This document shows, piece by piece, positions 11,173 through 21,400 of a stretch of 64,000 nt of DNA. The stretch covers positions 186,001-250,000 of the forward strand of contig NZ_JFHN01000053.1 in the NCBI RefSeq assembly GCF_000590885.1, given 5' to 3'. Numbering within the stretch: position 1 is the first letter of the stretch; each line of letters begins with the position of its first letter. The notes below the pieces were generated by a model that made no database searches, was not told where the DNA came from, and saw only the letters and a list, made by a program, of their open reading frames with translations. This stretch comes from Erwinia mallotivora. GTDB taxonomy: Bacteria; Pseudomonadota; Gammaproteobacteria; Enterobacterales; Enterobacteriaceae. The translations under genes and the position numbers were made by a program.

Positions 11173-11184
11173 ATGTGAAGTTCC
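11157..11184 (-). promoter_or_regulatory. Sigma-E promoter of the rpoE operon (autoregulation)
   Basis: Minus strand: -35 GGAACTT at 11178-11184, 16-base spacer, -10 TCTAA at 11157-11161. This is the textbook sigma-E consensus and matches the E. coli rpoE autoregulated promoter. The rest of 11185-11557, between the divergent rpoE and nadB, shows no further gene. Confidence 0.9.
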
Positions 11185-11557
11185 GTTGCGCCGTTCTGTT
11201 TCTGGTGTCGATGCCGGATAAGGTTAAATCCACGACCATTTTTATGATTTTGACGGATTGTGCGCCCCCAGCTTTTTAACTCTGGTTGTCTGCTGGTTCG
11301 TCTTACGCTGGCATGCAGCATCCTGTCAACGCCGCAGATTAACCCATGAAGACTGTTTTTTCATCTTTAAATCACACAGATTCACACCTGTTCGCAATAT
11401 TAAACCTTCTTTTACTCAAAAATGAGAAAATGCTCAGACATCTGGCCATTTTCCCTGGCATCAGTGCCTGCCCGGAGGGAAAAAACGTAAAAAGGCTTTT
11501 AAATGAACAATGCTGAATGCTATGCTCTGCAAAATTTTGTTTAGTAAATTAAACACC

Positions 11558-13159
11558 ATGAAACCTCTCTGCAATCACAGTTGTGACATATTGATTATCG
11601 GTAGCGGGGCAGCCGGTCTTTCTCTTGCGCTGCGGCTGGCTTAAAAACATCAGGTTACGGTACTGAGCAAAGGGCCGGTCAGTGAGGGCTCAACATTTTA
11701 TGCTCAGGGCGGCATTGCGGCGGTGTTTGATGAAAATGACAGTATCGGGTCGCACATTGCAGACACGCTCACTGCCGGAGATGGTCTTTGCGATCGCCAG
11801 ACTGTTTCTTTTATTGCCAGTAATGCCCGGCACTGCGTGCAGTGGTTGATTGATTACGGGATGTCATTTGACAGAGAAAGCCCGGAGTGTAATCAAAGCG
11901 CATGGCACCTGACCCGTGAAGGTGGACACAGCCATCGTCGTATTTTGCACAGTGCCGATGCAACCGGGCGTGCCGTTGAAAATACGCTGGTAAGTCAGGC
12001 GCTCCGTCACCCCAATATCCGTCTGATTGAACGTAGCAATGCCGTTGATTTGATTGTCTCCGATAAAATGGGTCTGTCCGGCGAACGGCGGGTTGTTGGC
12101 GCTTATATCTGGAATCGTGAACGCGAAAAGGTAGAGACCTGCAACGCGCGTGCAGTGGTACTGGCCACCGGTGGCGCAGCCAAAGTTTATCAATACACCA
12201 CTAATCCCGATGTTGCGTCAGGAGATGGTATTGCTATGGCGTGGCGCGCCGGATGCCGGGTGGCAAATCTTGAATTCAATCAGTTTCATCCCACCTGCCT
12301 GTTTCATCCTGATGCGCGCAATTTTTTGCTGACTGAAGCCCTGCGTGGAGAAGGCGCGTACCTCAGACGTCCTGACGGTTCACGTTTTATGCCGGATTTT
12401 GATTCACGCGCGGAGCTGGCTCCCCGCGATATCGTCGCACGAGCCATCGATCATGAGATGAAACGGCTGGGTGCCGATTGCATGTATCTGGATATCAGCC
12501 ATAAACCAGCGGATTTCATCCGTGCACATTTCCCGACGATCACCGAAAAACTACTCACGCTGGGAATTGACCTGACTAAAGAACCGGTTCCCATCGTACC
12601 GGCAGCCCACTACACCTGCGGCGGGGTAATGGTGGACCAGCATGGGCGGACGGATGTCAGCGGTCTTTATGCCATCGGAGAGGTCAGCTATACCGGCCTG
12701 CATGGCGCAAACCGTCTGGCCTCTAACTCACTGCTGGAGTGTCTGGTGTATGGCTGGTCAGCGGCAGAAGATCTCCAGCACTACCTGAAGACAGTGACTG
12801 CGCTACATCCGCTGCCCACATGGGATGAAAGCCGGGTGGATGATTCTGATGAGCGAGTGGTCATCCAACATAACTGGCACGAACTACGCCTTTTTATGTG
12901 GGATTATGTCGGCATCGTCCGCACCACCCGACGCCTGGAACGCGCTTTGCGTCGCATTACCATGCTGCAACAGGAAATCGACGAATATTACGCGCACTTT
13001 CGCATATCAAATAATTTGCTGGAACTGCGCAATCTGGTTCAGGTGGCTGAATTGATGGTCCGCTGCGCGATGGCCAGAAAAGAGAGTCGCGGATTACATT
13101 TCACGCTGGACTACCCTCACCACTTACCTGAAGCAACACCCACGATACTGGTGCCCTGA
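11558..13159 (+). pseudogene. nadB: L-aspartate oxidase NadB, interrupted by an in-frame stop
   Basis: NadB oxidises L-aspartate to iminoaspartate, the first step of de novo NAD synthesis. The reading frame from ATG 11558 encodes the FAD-binding Rossmann motif IIGSGAAGLSLALRLA and then meets TAA at 11642-11644 (codon 29). It continues in the same frame through [20 protein letters not shown] and an intact remainder to 13159 (533 sense codons plus the two stops; E. coli has 540). The next in-frame ATG (11723, 478 codons) would give a protein without the GxGxxG motif, which is unlikely to bind FAD. All downstream segments ([31 protein letters not shown]) are well preserved, so the loss looks recent. 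It converges with trmN, whose stop codon abuts. Confidence 0.88.
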
Positions 13160-13897
13160 TCAACGAAACAGGTAAAAATCGCGGGTCAGGCTGCAATGTG
13201 CCTCTGAATAACGTTGGTCCGGCCCGCGAATCGTCATGCGGTCGGTAAAGGGTTCGCCGGGTTTGGGCGATAACGCCAGTAAAACGCGATTAGGTGGTCG
13301 CCGATCATTGTCAGCAATATCTGTGCGCAAATGCAGGTACCAGCCCCGTTGTTGTGCCAGCGCGACCAGCTCGTTGCCGGCAGCTTCCGGCAGAATGACC
13401 GCGAAATAGCCCTCTTCGGCAATCAGTGCTTCAGCACATTCCAGCAGCGCGTGATGGGTCAAACCAGTGGTGTAGCGCGCCGCAGCACGTTGAGGGGTGG
13501 CACAGTCGACGCCCGCAGCAAAATAAGGTGGGTTACTGACAATCAGTGAGTATCGGTGGCTGCATGTTTGAGTCCAGGACAAAATATCGGCCTGGCAGAC
13601 GTTAATCCGCTGTGCCCAGGGAGACGCGGCAGCATTTTCCCGCGCCTGTCCGGCAGCCTGTTCGTCCAGTTCAACAGCATCGATGATCGTTTCCTCGCAG
13701 GTTCTCTGTGCCAGCATCAACGCGATAAGACCGCTGCCAGTACCGATATCCAACACCCGCTCAGCTCCCGCAACCGGTGCCCACGCCCCCAGTAGCACAC
13801 CGTCAGTGCCGACTTTCATGGCACATCGGTCATGGGCAACAAAAAATTGTTTGAAGGTAAAACCATTGGTGCGAAGCGCAACTTTCTGTTGAGACAT
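13160..13897 (-). CDS. trmN: tRNA1(Val) adenine-37 N6-methyltransferase TrmN
   Basis: 245 aa, same length as E. coli YfiC. SAM-dependent enzyme making m6A37 in tRNA-Val. The SAM-binding loop [15 protein letters not shown] is near residue 45 and the NPPY catalytic motif of N6-adenine methylases appears as SNPPYF near 121. The stop abuts the stop of nadB in a convergent pair. Nothing unusual. Confidence 0.95.
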   Translation of the reverse strand: MSQQKVALRTNGFTFKQFFVAHDRCAMKVGTDGVLLGAWAPVAGAERVLDIGTGSGLIALMLAQRTCEETIIDAVELDEQAAGQARENAAASPWAQRINVCQADILSWTQTCSHRYSLIVSNPPYFAAGVDCATPQRAAARYTTGLTHHALLECAEALIAEEGYFAVILPEAAGNELVALAQQRGWYLHLRTDIADNDRRPPNRVLLALSPKPGEPFTDRMTIRGPDQRYSEAHCSLTRDFYLFR

Positions 13898-14029
13898 TTA
13901 TCTGGCCTGTAGAGTAAACCGCGCCAGCATAGAACAACTGGTCGCCGGGGAAAAGTTATTCAGAACACACAAACAGATGAAGATCCTGTCCATTCTGTCT
14001 ATAATCAGCGCCCCAAGCTGAGGTAGACC

Positions 14030-15361
14030 ATGACTGTAACCACTTTTTCCGAACTCGAACTTGATGAAAGCCTGCTGGCTGCATTGCAGGAGAAGGGCTT
14101 CACCCGCCCTACTGCTATCCAGGCCACAGCTATCCCGCCAGCGCTGGAGGGTCGTGACGTTCTCGGTTCGGCACCAACCGGTACTGGCAAAACGGCCGCC
14201 TATCTGCTGCCGGTTCTACAACACTTACTTGATTTCCCACGTAAAAAATCAGGTCCTCCACGCATTCTGATCCTGACGCCAACCCGTGAACTGGCGATGC
14301 AGGTCGCCGATCATGCTCGTGAACTGGCCAGGCATACGCATCTGGATATCGCCACCATTACCGGTGGCGTGGCGTACATGAATCATGCTGAAGTCTTCAG
14401 CGAAAATCAGGACGTGGTGGTCGCCACTACCGGCCGTCTGTTGCAGTACATTAAAGAAGAGAATTTTGACTGCCGGGCGGTTGAAACGCTGATCCTTGAT
14501 GAAGCAGATCGCATGCTGGACATGGGTTTTGCGCAAGATATTGAAACCATTGCGGCAGAAACCCGCTGGCGTAAACAGACGCTGCTGTTCTCTGCCACGC
14601 TGGAAGGCGATGCAATCAAAGATTTCTCTGAACGCCTGCTGAATGATCCGGTGGAAGTTGAGTCGGATCCGGCACGTCGTGAACGCAAAAAAATCCAGCA
14701 ATGGTATTACCGTGCTGATGATGTCACGCATAAAACCGCCCTGCTGCTCCACCTGCTGAAGCAGCCTGAAGTCACCCGTTCAGTGATTTTTGTTCGCAAG
14801 CGCGAACGGGTACATGAGCTGTGCGGGTGGCTGCGTGAAGCCGGCATCAACACCAGCTATCTGGAAGGCGAACTGGAACAGTACAAGCGCAATGAGGCCA
14901 TTAAGCGGGTGGTCGATGGCCGCGTAAACGTGCTGGTTGCAACCGACGTTGCCGCACGTGGCATCGATATTGACGATGTCAGCCACGTGTTCAATTTTGA
15001 TCTGCCGCGCACGGCCGATACTTATCTGCACCGCATTGGCCGCACCGGACGTGCAGGTAAGAAAGGCACGGCAATTTCGTTGGTGGAAGCTCATGACCAT
15101 ATGCTGCTGGGTAAAATCAGTCGCTACATCAATGAGCCGATGAAAGCACGAGTGATTGACGAACTGCGTCCCACCACCCGCGCGCCCAGTGAAAAGCAAA
15201 ATGGAAAGCCATCGAAGAAAGCGCTGGCAAAACGCAAAGAGAAGAAAGAAAAGGATAGTGAAGCAGCAAAACCCAGGGTGAAAAAGCGCCATCGTGATAC
15301 CAAAAATATCGGTAAGCGTCGTAAACCCAGTGGAACAGGTAACACCGGAAGCGCCGAATAA
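14030..15361 (+). CDS. srmB: DEAD-box RNA helicase SrmB
   Basis: 443 aa (E. coli 444). ATP-dependent RNA helicase that acts early in 50S subunit assembly. Q motif upstream, motif I PTGTGKT, motif II DEAD (ILDEADRMLDMG), motif III SAT (LFSATLE), motif VI HRIGRTGRAG. A lysine/arginine-rich tail from about residue 380 binds RNA. It is monocistronic, followed by a strong terminator at 15406. Confidence 0.97.
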   Translation: MTVTTFSELELDESLLAALQEKGFTRPTAIQATAIPPALEGRDVLGSAPTGTGKTAAYLLPVLQHLLDFPRKKSGPPRILILTPTRELAMQVADHARELARHTHLDIATITGGVAYMNHAEVFSENQDVVVATTGRLLQYIKEENFDCRAVETLILDEADRMLDMGFAQDIETIAAETRWRKQTLLFSATLEGDAIKDFSERLLNDPVEVESDPARRERKKIQQWYYRADDVTHKTALLLHLLKQPEVTRSVIFVRKRERVHELCGWLREAGINTSYLEGELEQYKRNEAIKRVVDGRVNVLVATDVAARGIDIDDVSHVFNFDLPRTADTYLHRIGRTGRAGKKGTAISLVEAHDHMLLGKISRYINEPMKARVIDELRPTTRAPSEKQNGKPSKKALAKRKEKKEKDSEAAKPRVKKRHRDTKNIGKRRKPSGTGNTGSAE

Positions 15362-15405
15362 CTATTCGTGGCGGCCAGCATCCTTCCTGCATGGCAACTG
15401 ACACT

Positions 15406-15437
15406 AAAAAGCTCCCACTTGCGGGAGCTTTTTTTTT
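15406..15437 (+). terminator. Rho-independent terminator of srmB
   Basis: AGCTCCC/GGGAGCT stem (15410-15416, 15423-15429) with a 6-base loop, followed by nine T. The A-run on the left makes it usable in both directions, so it may also stop transcription arriving from tyrA. Confidence 0.9.
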
Positions 15438-15489
15438 GGTCAGAGCGCAACGAAAAGAATAGCCTCTGAAGTGCACGCCAGCGATCTTA

Positions 15490-16611
15490 TTACTGGCGGC
15501 TGTCGTTAGCCTGGCGTAACAGCGTCCGACTTTCCAACATGAAGCGTTGAGCATAGTCTCCAAACCAGTGCTCGACCTTGCGAAAACTGTCGATAAACGC
15601 CTGTTTATCCCCTTTCTCCAGTAAGGCTATCGCCTCACCAAATCGCTGATAATAACGTTTGATTAATGCCAGATTGTTCTCTGAAGACATAATAATGTCG
15701 GCGTACAACTGTGGATCCTGCGCGAACAACCTTCCCACCATTGCCAGTTCAAGACGATAGATCGGCGAAGAGAGTGCCAGAAGTTGCTCAAGCTGAACGT
15801 TTTCCTCAGCCAGATGCAGACCATAGGCAAAAGTGGCAAAGTGACGAAGCGCCTGGATAAAAGCCATATTCTGGTCATGCTCGACCGCACTGATACGATG
15901 TAGTCTGGCACCCCACACCTGAATCTGCTCAAGGAACCACTGGTAGGCTTCCGGTTGTCGTCCGTCGCACCACACCACCACCTGCTTCGCCAGACTGCCG
16001 CTGTCCGGCCCGAACATGGGATGCAGTCCAAGCACCGGCCCGCCGTGTGCAGCTAACATTGCCTGTAATGGCGCGTTTTTTACCGACGCCAGATCGACCA
16101 GAATACAGTCATCAGGTAGCGGCGGCAGCGCAGCAATCACCTCTTCTGTCAGATGAATCGGTACGCTGATAATCACCATACCGGCATCCGCCAACAGTTT
16201 GTCACCTTGCGCCCAGTCCTCTTTATCCAGTATTTTCACCTGATATCCGGACAGGGTAAGCATCTTTTCGAACAGACGCCCCATCTGACCTTTGCCCCCG
16301 ACGATAACCACCGGACGCAGCTCAGGACAGAGAGTCTTAAAGCCTTTATCATTTTCGCTGGAATAGGATTCGCGCATGACCCGGCGCAACACGTACTCGA
16401 TCAAATCCGGCGGCACCCCCAGCAACTCAGCCTCCCTGCGCCGGGAAGCAAGCATTGAGGCTTCACGTTCAGGTACGTAAATCGGTAAACCGTAGCGGCT
16501 TTTCACCTCACCCACTTCGGCAACCAGCTGTAATCGTCTGGCCAGCAGATCAAGCAGCGCTTTATCAACCTCATCAATTTGATCGCGTAGCGCGGTAAGT
16601 TCAGCCACCAT
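15490..16611 (-). CDS. tyrA: Bifunctional chorismate mutase/prephenate dehydrogenase TyrA
   Basis: 373 aa, same length as E. coli. The N-terminal chorismate mutase domain (about residues 1-90: [20 protein letters not shown]) is followed by an NAD-dependent prephenate dehydrogenase domain with [17 protein letters not shown] and [14 protein letters not shown]-like (GLHPMFGPD) segments. It catalyses chorismate to prephenate to 4-hydroxyphenylpyruvate for tyrosine synthesis. It follows aroF by 2 bases, the conserved TyrR-regulated aroF-tyrA operon. Confidence 0.97.
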   Translation of the reverse strand: MVAELTALRDQIDEVDKALLDLLARRLQLVAEVGEVKSRYGLPIYVPEREASMLASRRREAELLGVPPDLIEYVLRRVMRESYSSENDKGFKTLCPELRPVVIVGGKGQMGRLFEKMLTLSGYQVKILDKEDWAQGDKLLADAGMVIISVPIHLTEEVIAALPPLPDDCILVDLASVKNAPLQAMLAAHGGPVLGLHPMFGPDSGSLAKQVVVWCDGRQPEAYQWFLEQIQVWGARLHRISAVEHDQNMAFIQALRHFATFAYGLHLAEENVQLEQLLALSSPIYRLELAMVGRLFAQDPQLYADIIMSSENNLALIKRYYQRFGEAIALLEKGDKQAFIDSFRKVEHWFGDYAQRFMLESRTLLRQANDSRQ

Positions 16612-16613
16612 AA

Positions 16614-17693
16614 TTAACCCTCTTGCGACAAGCGCGCCGCCAGCACTCCATTCAGATCCTGATAGATTTCACGCAGCAGATTCTCAGTCGTTTCCCAGTT
16701 GATGCAAGCATCAGTAACGGAAACGCCGTAACGCATTTCGCTGCGCGGTTGCTCGGAAGACTGATTGCCTTCATTAAGATGGCTTTCCAGCATCAGGCTA
16801 ATAACTGAACGGTTGCCATCTTTAATCTGCGCAACGGCAGATTCAGCGACACCAGACTGGCGACGGAAGTCTTTGTTAGAATTGCCGTGGCTGCAATCTA
16901 TCATCAAGGAAGGACGGAGTCCCGCCTGACTCATCTCTTTTTCACACAGAGCAACGTCTTCCGGCCCGTAATTTGGCTGCTTTCCTCCACGCAGGATCAC
17001 ATGACCATCCGGATTACCCTGTGTCTGCAACAGACAAACCTGCCCACTCTGATTAATACCTACAAACCGATGCGGCATCGCCGCTGCGCGCATGGCATTA
17101 ATTGCAGTGCCCAGGCTACCGTCTGTACCGTTTTTAAAGCCCACCGGCATGGACAGACCTGAGGCCATTTCACGGTGGGTCTGAGATTCTGTTGTGCGGG
17201 CACCAATCGCCGACCAGCTGAACAGATCGCCAAGATATTGTGGGCTGTTAGGATCGAGCGCCTCGGTTGCCAGCGGCAGTCCCATATCAACCAGATCTAA
17301 CAGCAGACGACGGGCGATATGCAGACCCGCCTCCATATCGAATGAGTTATCCATGTAGGGATCGTTGATCAATCCTTTCCAGCCCACAGTGGTACGCGGT
17401 TTTTCAAAATAGACACGCATGACGATATACAACTGATCCTGCAACTGGTCTGAGAGCGCTTTAAGGTGACGGGCATAATCCAGTGCGGCTTCGGTATCGT
17501 GAATAGAACAGGGACCGCAAACCACCAACAAACGATGATCTTTTCTACTAATGATGTTGGAAATTACCTGCCGTGAAGCGGCAATTTGCCCGGCCTGTGC
17601 GGCACTTAATGGGAACTGTTTTTTCAGTTCCTCCGGAGTAATCAGTATCTGTTCATCAGCGATATGTACGTTATTCAGTGCGTCTTTTTGCAT
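16614..17693 (-). CDS. aroF: Tyrosine-sensitive DAHP synthase AroF
   Basis: 359 aa. Condenses PEP and erythrose 4-phosphate to DAHP, entering the shikimate pathway. The start [15 protein letters not shown] (17693) matches the AroF isoenzyme; an ATG three codons upstream (17702) is also possible, but AGGA is better spaced for 17693. Conserved [27 protein letters not shown] and [14 protein letters not shown] carry the metal-binding and substrate residues. The isoenzyme call comes from sequence resemblance and from the tyrA neighbour. Confidence 0.96.
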   Translation of the reverse strand: MQKDALNNVHIADEQILITPEELKKQFPLSAAQAGQIAASRQVISNIISRKDHRLLVVCGPCSIHDTEAALDYARHLKALSDQLQDQLYIVMRVYFEKPRTTVGWKGLINDPYMDNSFDMEAGLHIARRLLLDLVDMGLPLATEALDPNSPQYLGDLFSWSAIGARTTESQTHREMASGLSMPVGFKNGTDGSLGTAINAMRAAAMPHRFVGINQSGQVCLLQTQGNPDGHVILRGGKQPNYGPEDVALCEKEMSQAGLRPSLMIDCSHGNSNKDFRRQSGVAESAVAQIKDGNRSVISLMLESHLNEGNQSSEQPRSEMRYGVSVTDACINWETTENLLREIYQDLNGVLAARLSQEG

Positions 17694-17740
17694 GGTGGTC
17701 ATCCTGTTGCCGTCGTTATGCCCTTTAGCGTGGTGAGCAA

Positions 17741-17758
17741 TGTATCAGAATGAGTACA
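17741..17758 (-). promoter_or_regulatory. TyrR-box-like operator of aroF-tyrA
   Basis: TGTATCAGAATGAGTACA has the TGTA-N10-TACA arms and the G-N14-C spacing essential for TyrR binding, about 48 bases upstream of the aroF start. E. coli aroF has several TyrR boxes; I see only this one clearly. Confidence 0.6.
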
Positions 17759-18441
17759 AAACACAATGTCGATGTGTACATTTTTATTACCAAAAAAAAT
17801 GATTACCTCATTTTAAAAAAATAAACACATAAATTACAATAAGTTAAATGAAAAAAACGAAAAATTATCGTAAACTTAAGTTTACACAAACCTAGTGAGA
17901 ACACGTTGAGCGGTGTAAGAAAATGACAGTGAACTCAATGGTAAGAATATTTTATCAACCAGAAGTATTGACAAGGTAATAATGCTTGAGAGGCGAGAGA
18001 TATCAGGGGGATTGATTATATTGTCAGAAATTATCTCAGTGACTGACAGATTTCAGAACCACTTAAGCCTGTTCTTAAATTTCTACTGATGCGGGCGGGA
18101 AACTGTATACAATCCGACCATATTAAAATGATTAAACACCATTCAGCTGGTAACTGTTTTACCGGAAGACAAAATGTTTGCCAGATGAATATGATTTACA
18201 GCATGTTATTTTTCAAAAAATTTACAGCCGCAATCAATCACACAGACTGATATTTTATTTATTATGTTTTTTAAATACATGGATTTTTATTAATCACAAT
18301 AAAGAATATAGTAATTTAATTAATCCAGAAAACATCCCATATTTATAAAAATCGCCAACTTTTTCGGTACTTCTTTGCATATTTAAAAAAAAATGATAAT
18401 TTTTTCGCTCAATCGTTCTAACTATGAAAAGGATAAAATTA
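17759..18441. other. AT-rich gap between aroF and the giant toxin-like gene
   Basis: About 680 bases, strongly AT-rich, with no ORF of note on either strand. It marks the left edge of the accessory island; E. coli carries yfiLRNB after aroF. I looked for a hrp box (GGAACC-N16-CCAC), an attachment site and transposase remnants and found none that convince. The promoter of the giant gene must lie here but cannot be assigned. Confidence 0.6.
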
Positions 18442-21400
18442 ATGTACACTAGCAGTAATTGTACTATTGCCAACGCAAGCAGTACGTCAACTGGAATATC
18501 TACAGAGAAATTATCATCTCCGCATTCCCTGATACAAAGTCTCTCTCAAATTGTCAATATGCCACTTGACATAACTTCTTTAAAAGACGGCACTGTAACA
18601 GTGCCTCATCAGGAAATAAAAACTGCGAACGCGACAAGTGATATTGATTCGGCGCTATCAGAATTTTCAGATCAGACTGCATTAATTTCAGATATTGAAG
18701 CAAACAACTGCGTATCGGAATCAAGTTCGTTACCAACACTCGCTGAAAAAAAGGCGCTTTATAATGAATTTATGTATTACAAACAGTCTTTCGAAAACCC
18801 TCAGAAAATGTTAGATGAACTGAGCAGCAGACTATCATCCGAAGCCATGAAAGATATTCATTATGTAAAAGAATTAAAGGAGTTATTACCAGTATTGAAA
18901 GCGCTGGCCGGATCAATTCTGACAGTAGAGGGCAGAAAAAAACTCAAAAAATCAACATTAGAAGAAATTAATAAAAAAGAAGAAAACATAAGAGAAATCA
19001 TAACCATATCCACTATACTATCTGAAATATTGTACAATACTGACAGCAAAACGATTAGCAAAAATCTAATTGAAAGAAAAAAAATACTGTCAGGTGAACT
19101 GATTAAACGTGTTATGCAAAAATTATCAGTTTCTTCAGAAAAAAGAAGTGAAGAACAACAAAAAAAATTTAAAAACGATATTGAAACCATCATCAATACC
19201 AGACCACAAACAATATTAATTCAGGAACGGCTTGATCACTATTTTTCTTCTGCATTTAAAATAATACATGATTCCATACAGAAAAATCTGAGAGATGACA
19301 TAAAGAAAATAAACAAATTAGCCCGTGGTGTCTACAGTGACATAATCGAGCCAGAGGAGAGTATCAATACCATTTTAACAGCGGCAGGTAACAGAATTCT
19401 TCCATCACCATTTGTCCTTACAGTTAAACAGATAACAGATAAGATCGATAAGATTCTTACAACATTAGATTCCAATATTGAAGGGGTATCTCAAATACTG
19501 CCCCCCTTCAATAAACCATATAATGAGCCTGGCCAGGTATTTTATTCCGATGGAGTGCATCTGTCAGCTTTCACGGACAGGATAACCGAAAGTGCATTGA
19601 ATTTATTTCGTTATGCAGGCAATACTTTAACCGATTTTTACCATAAAAAAATCAACAGAGAAAATTTAACCCCGTTTTTACACTCTCCTCTGAGGTCATT
19701 TTCTACTATACAACCATCTGATAAAAAAAGATATTTAGTATTAAAAAGCAGGGCTGAATCACTTCATGCAGATGCAAATCAATTATGCACCGCAACAAAA
19801 CAGCTCAAATCAGCAGTAAAGTTAGCAATTAGTTCCGGATTTCAGACAATACCAGAATATAAAACAGCCAAAGAGGCGTTGTTAGATGAACTCAATCCAC
19901 ACGCGAAAAATTTACCGCAAGCCAAGTTATTCGATGCTGTACAGACTGTAAAAATTGTAGCTGACAATATTATTTATCGAAACTATGACAGCCCATTTTC
20001 AATTACACCATCTTCACTGACTGTCGAACAGAAGGATAAAGAAAATAAACTTTCAGCTATTTTTAAAGAGACATCTGGCTCACTGGATGATGCTGCAAAT
20101 TGTATAATAAAAGTTGTTGAGTTATTGCAGAGTCCCGTTCATCCGGGCAGCTATGCTTCGTGGTTAAACAGCATTAAACTTAATATTGAGAGGGTATTAA
20201 CAATTACCGTTCAGGCTCCGGATATTATATGGAGTGGTTTTGACTCTACTATTGGAATTCGTCGTCACAGCAAGTATGAATATCCGCTTAAAATAAAAAG
20301 AAATTTTCAGCAGAACTTTCACGATATCTCACTCCTGCCAAAAAAAGCGTACCGCCCATATTATGTTACTCCAAATAAAACTCGCAAGAGTAAAGAGAAA
20401 ATAGCACATTTTAGCCAGATTCATCAGTCTGTTATGCCGCTCTTGAATGAAACAGAAAAGATGATCGTTCTGGTGCGTCAGTTAGATGCAGCATTAATAA
20501 TCTGGAGAAAAAATAACGCAGAGGGGAAAAACATTCTGGAAGGTTTAGCTGAAAAATGTCAAAGTGTTAATCTGGATAATATCAACCAGTTCTGGCTTGC
20601 TGCCGGGTCGGTTATTAGAAAAAATGACATTGCTGTTTATCAGACTGGTGATGAACGGCGAACATACAAAGCCACACTGAGCTCTGTACTCCACAAGCAG
20701 ACAGAAAATATTATTGTAGCCGCAAAGAGATTGCATGATGCATCATGGCAAGCTCTGTGGGAACCCGAAGGAAATAAAATTCAGGCAACTCTCACCGATC
20801 TCAGCGGCCAGTTAGCTAATATCAAGGCAGGAATAAAAGGTGTTTTGGAAGCTGCAACAGGAGTTCGGATTGATAATAATCCGCCAGAAGGAATGGTAGC
20901 CAAAGATGCTGGAGAATGGCTGACAAAACTGAAAAAAAAATATCGCTCCATTGGTATTCCTGAAGGAGATATTGAAAATATGGTAGAAGATATTTTATGT
21001 TACTTCAGCCACACCTTTACCACAAAGGATGACCCCAAAGGAGTATTATTTCGTCGCAGAGCAGAGTTAGCTATGCAAGACGAAGAAAATGGAATTATCC
21101 CCTGGCCTGCCAGCGCTGAAGAGCATCTGGCAAAAACAAAAACCCGGCAACAATATTTGCAGTCCTGGGCAGAAAAAAGGATAACCTTCGGAATAGAAAC
21201 TGAACTCTTGTTAAATCATTCTCTGGGAAAATTGTTTTCCCCGGTTAAGCACTCTTTAATCGCTCCCCTGCGTTTACTGAAGTTGATGCTAACACCTTTA
21301 AGAATAGAAATGACGCGAAGGCAAATGGAAAAAGTCAGGCCTGGGCATGCTGTTCCTTCATCACTCATTTCTGAATACAGATCGCGAGAATATTTTCAAA

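Noticed and set aside
17759-18441. Possible hrp box or type III effector promoter for the giant gene
   Set aside because: GAAC-like words occur but none with the required spacing to CCAC; the effector idea rests only on the Ser/Thr-rich N-terminus.
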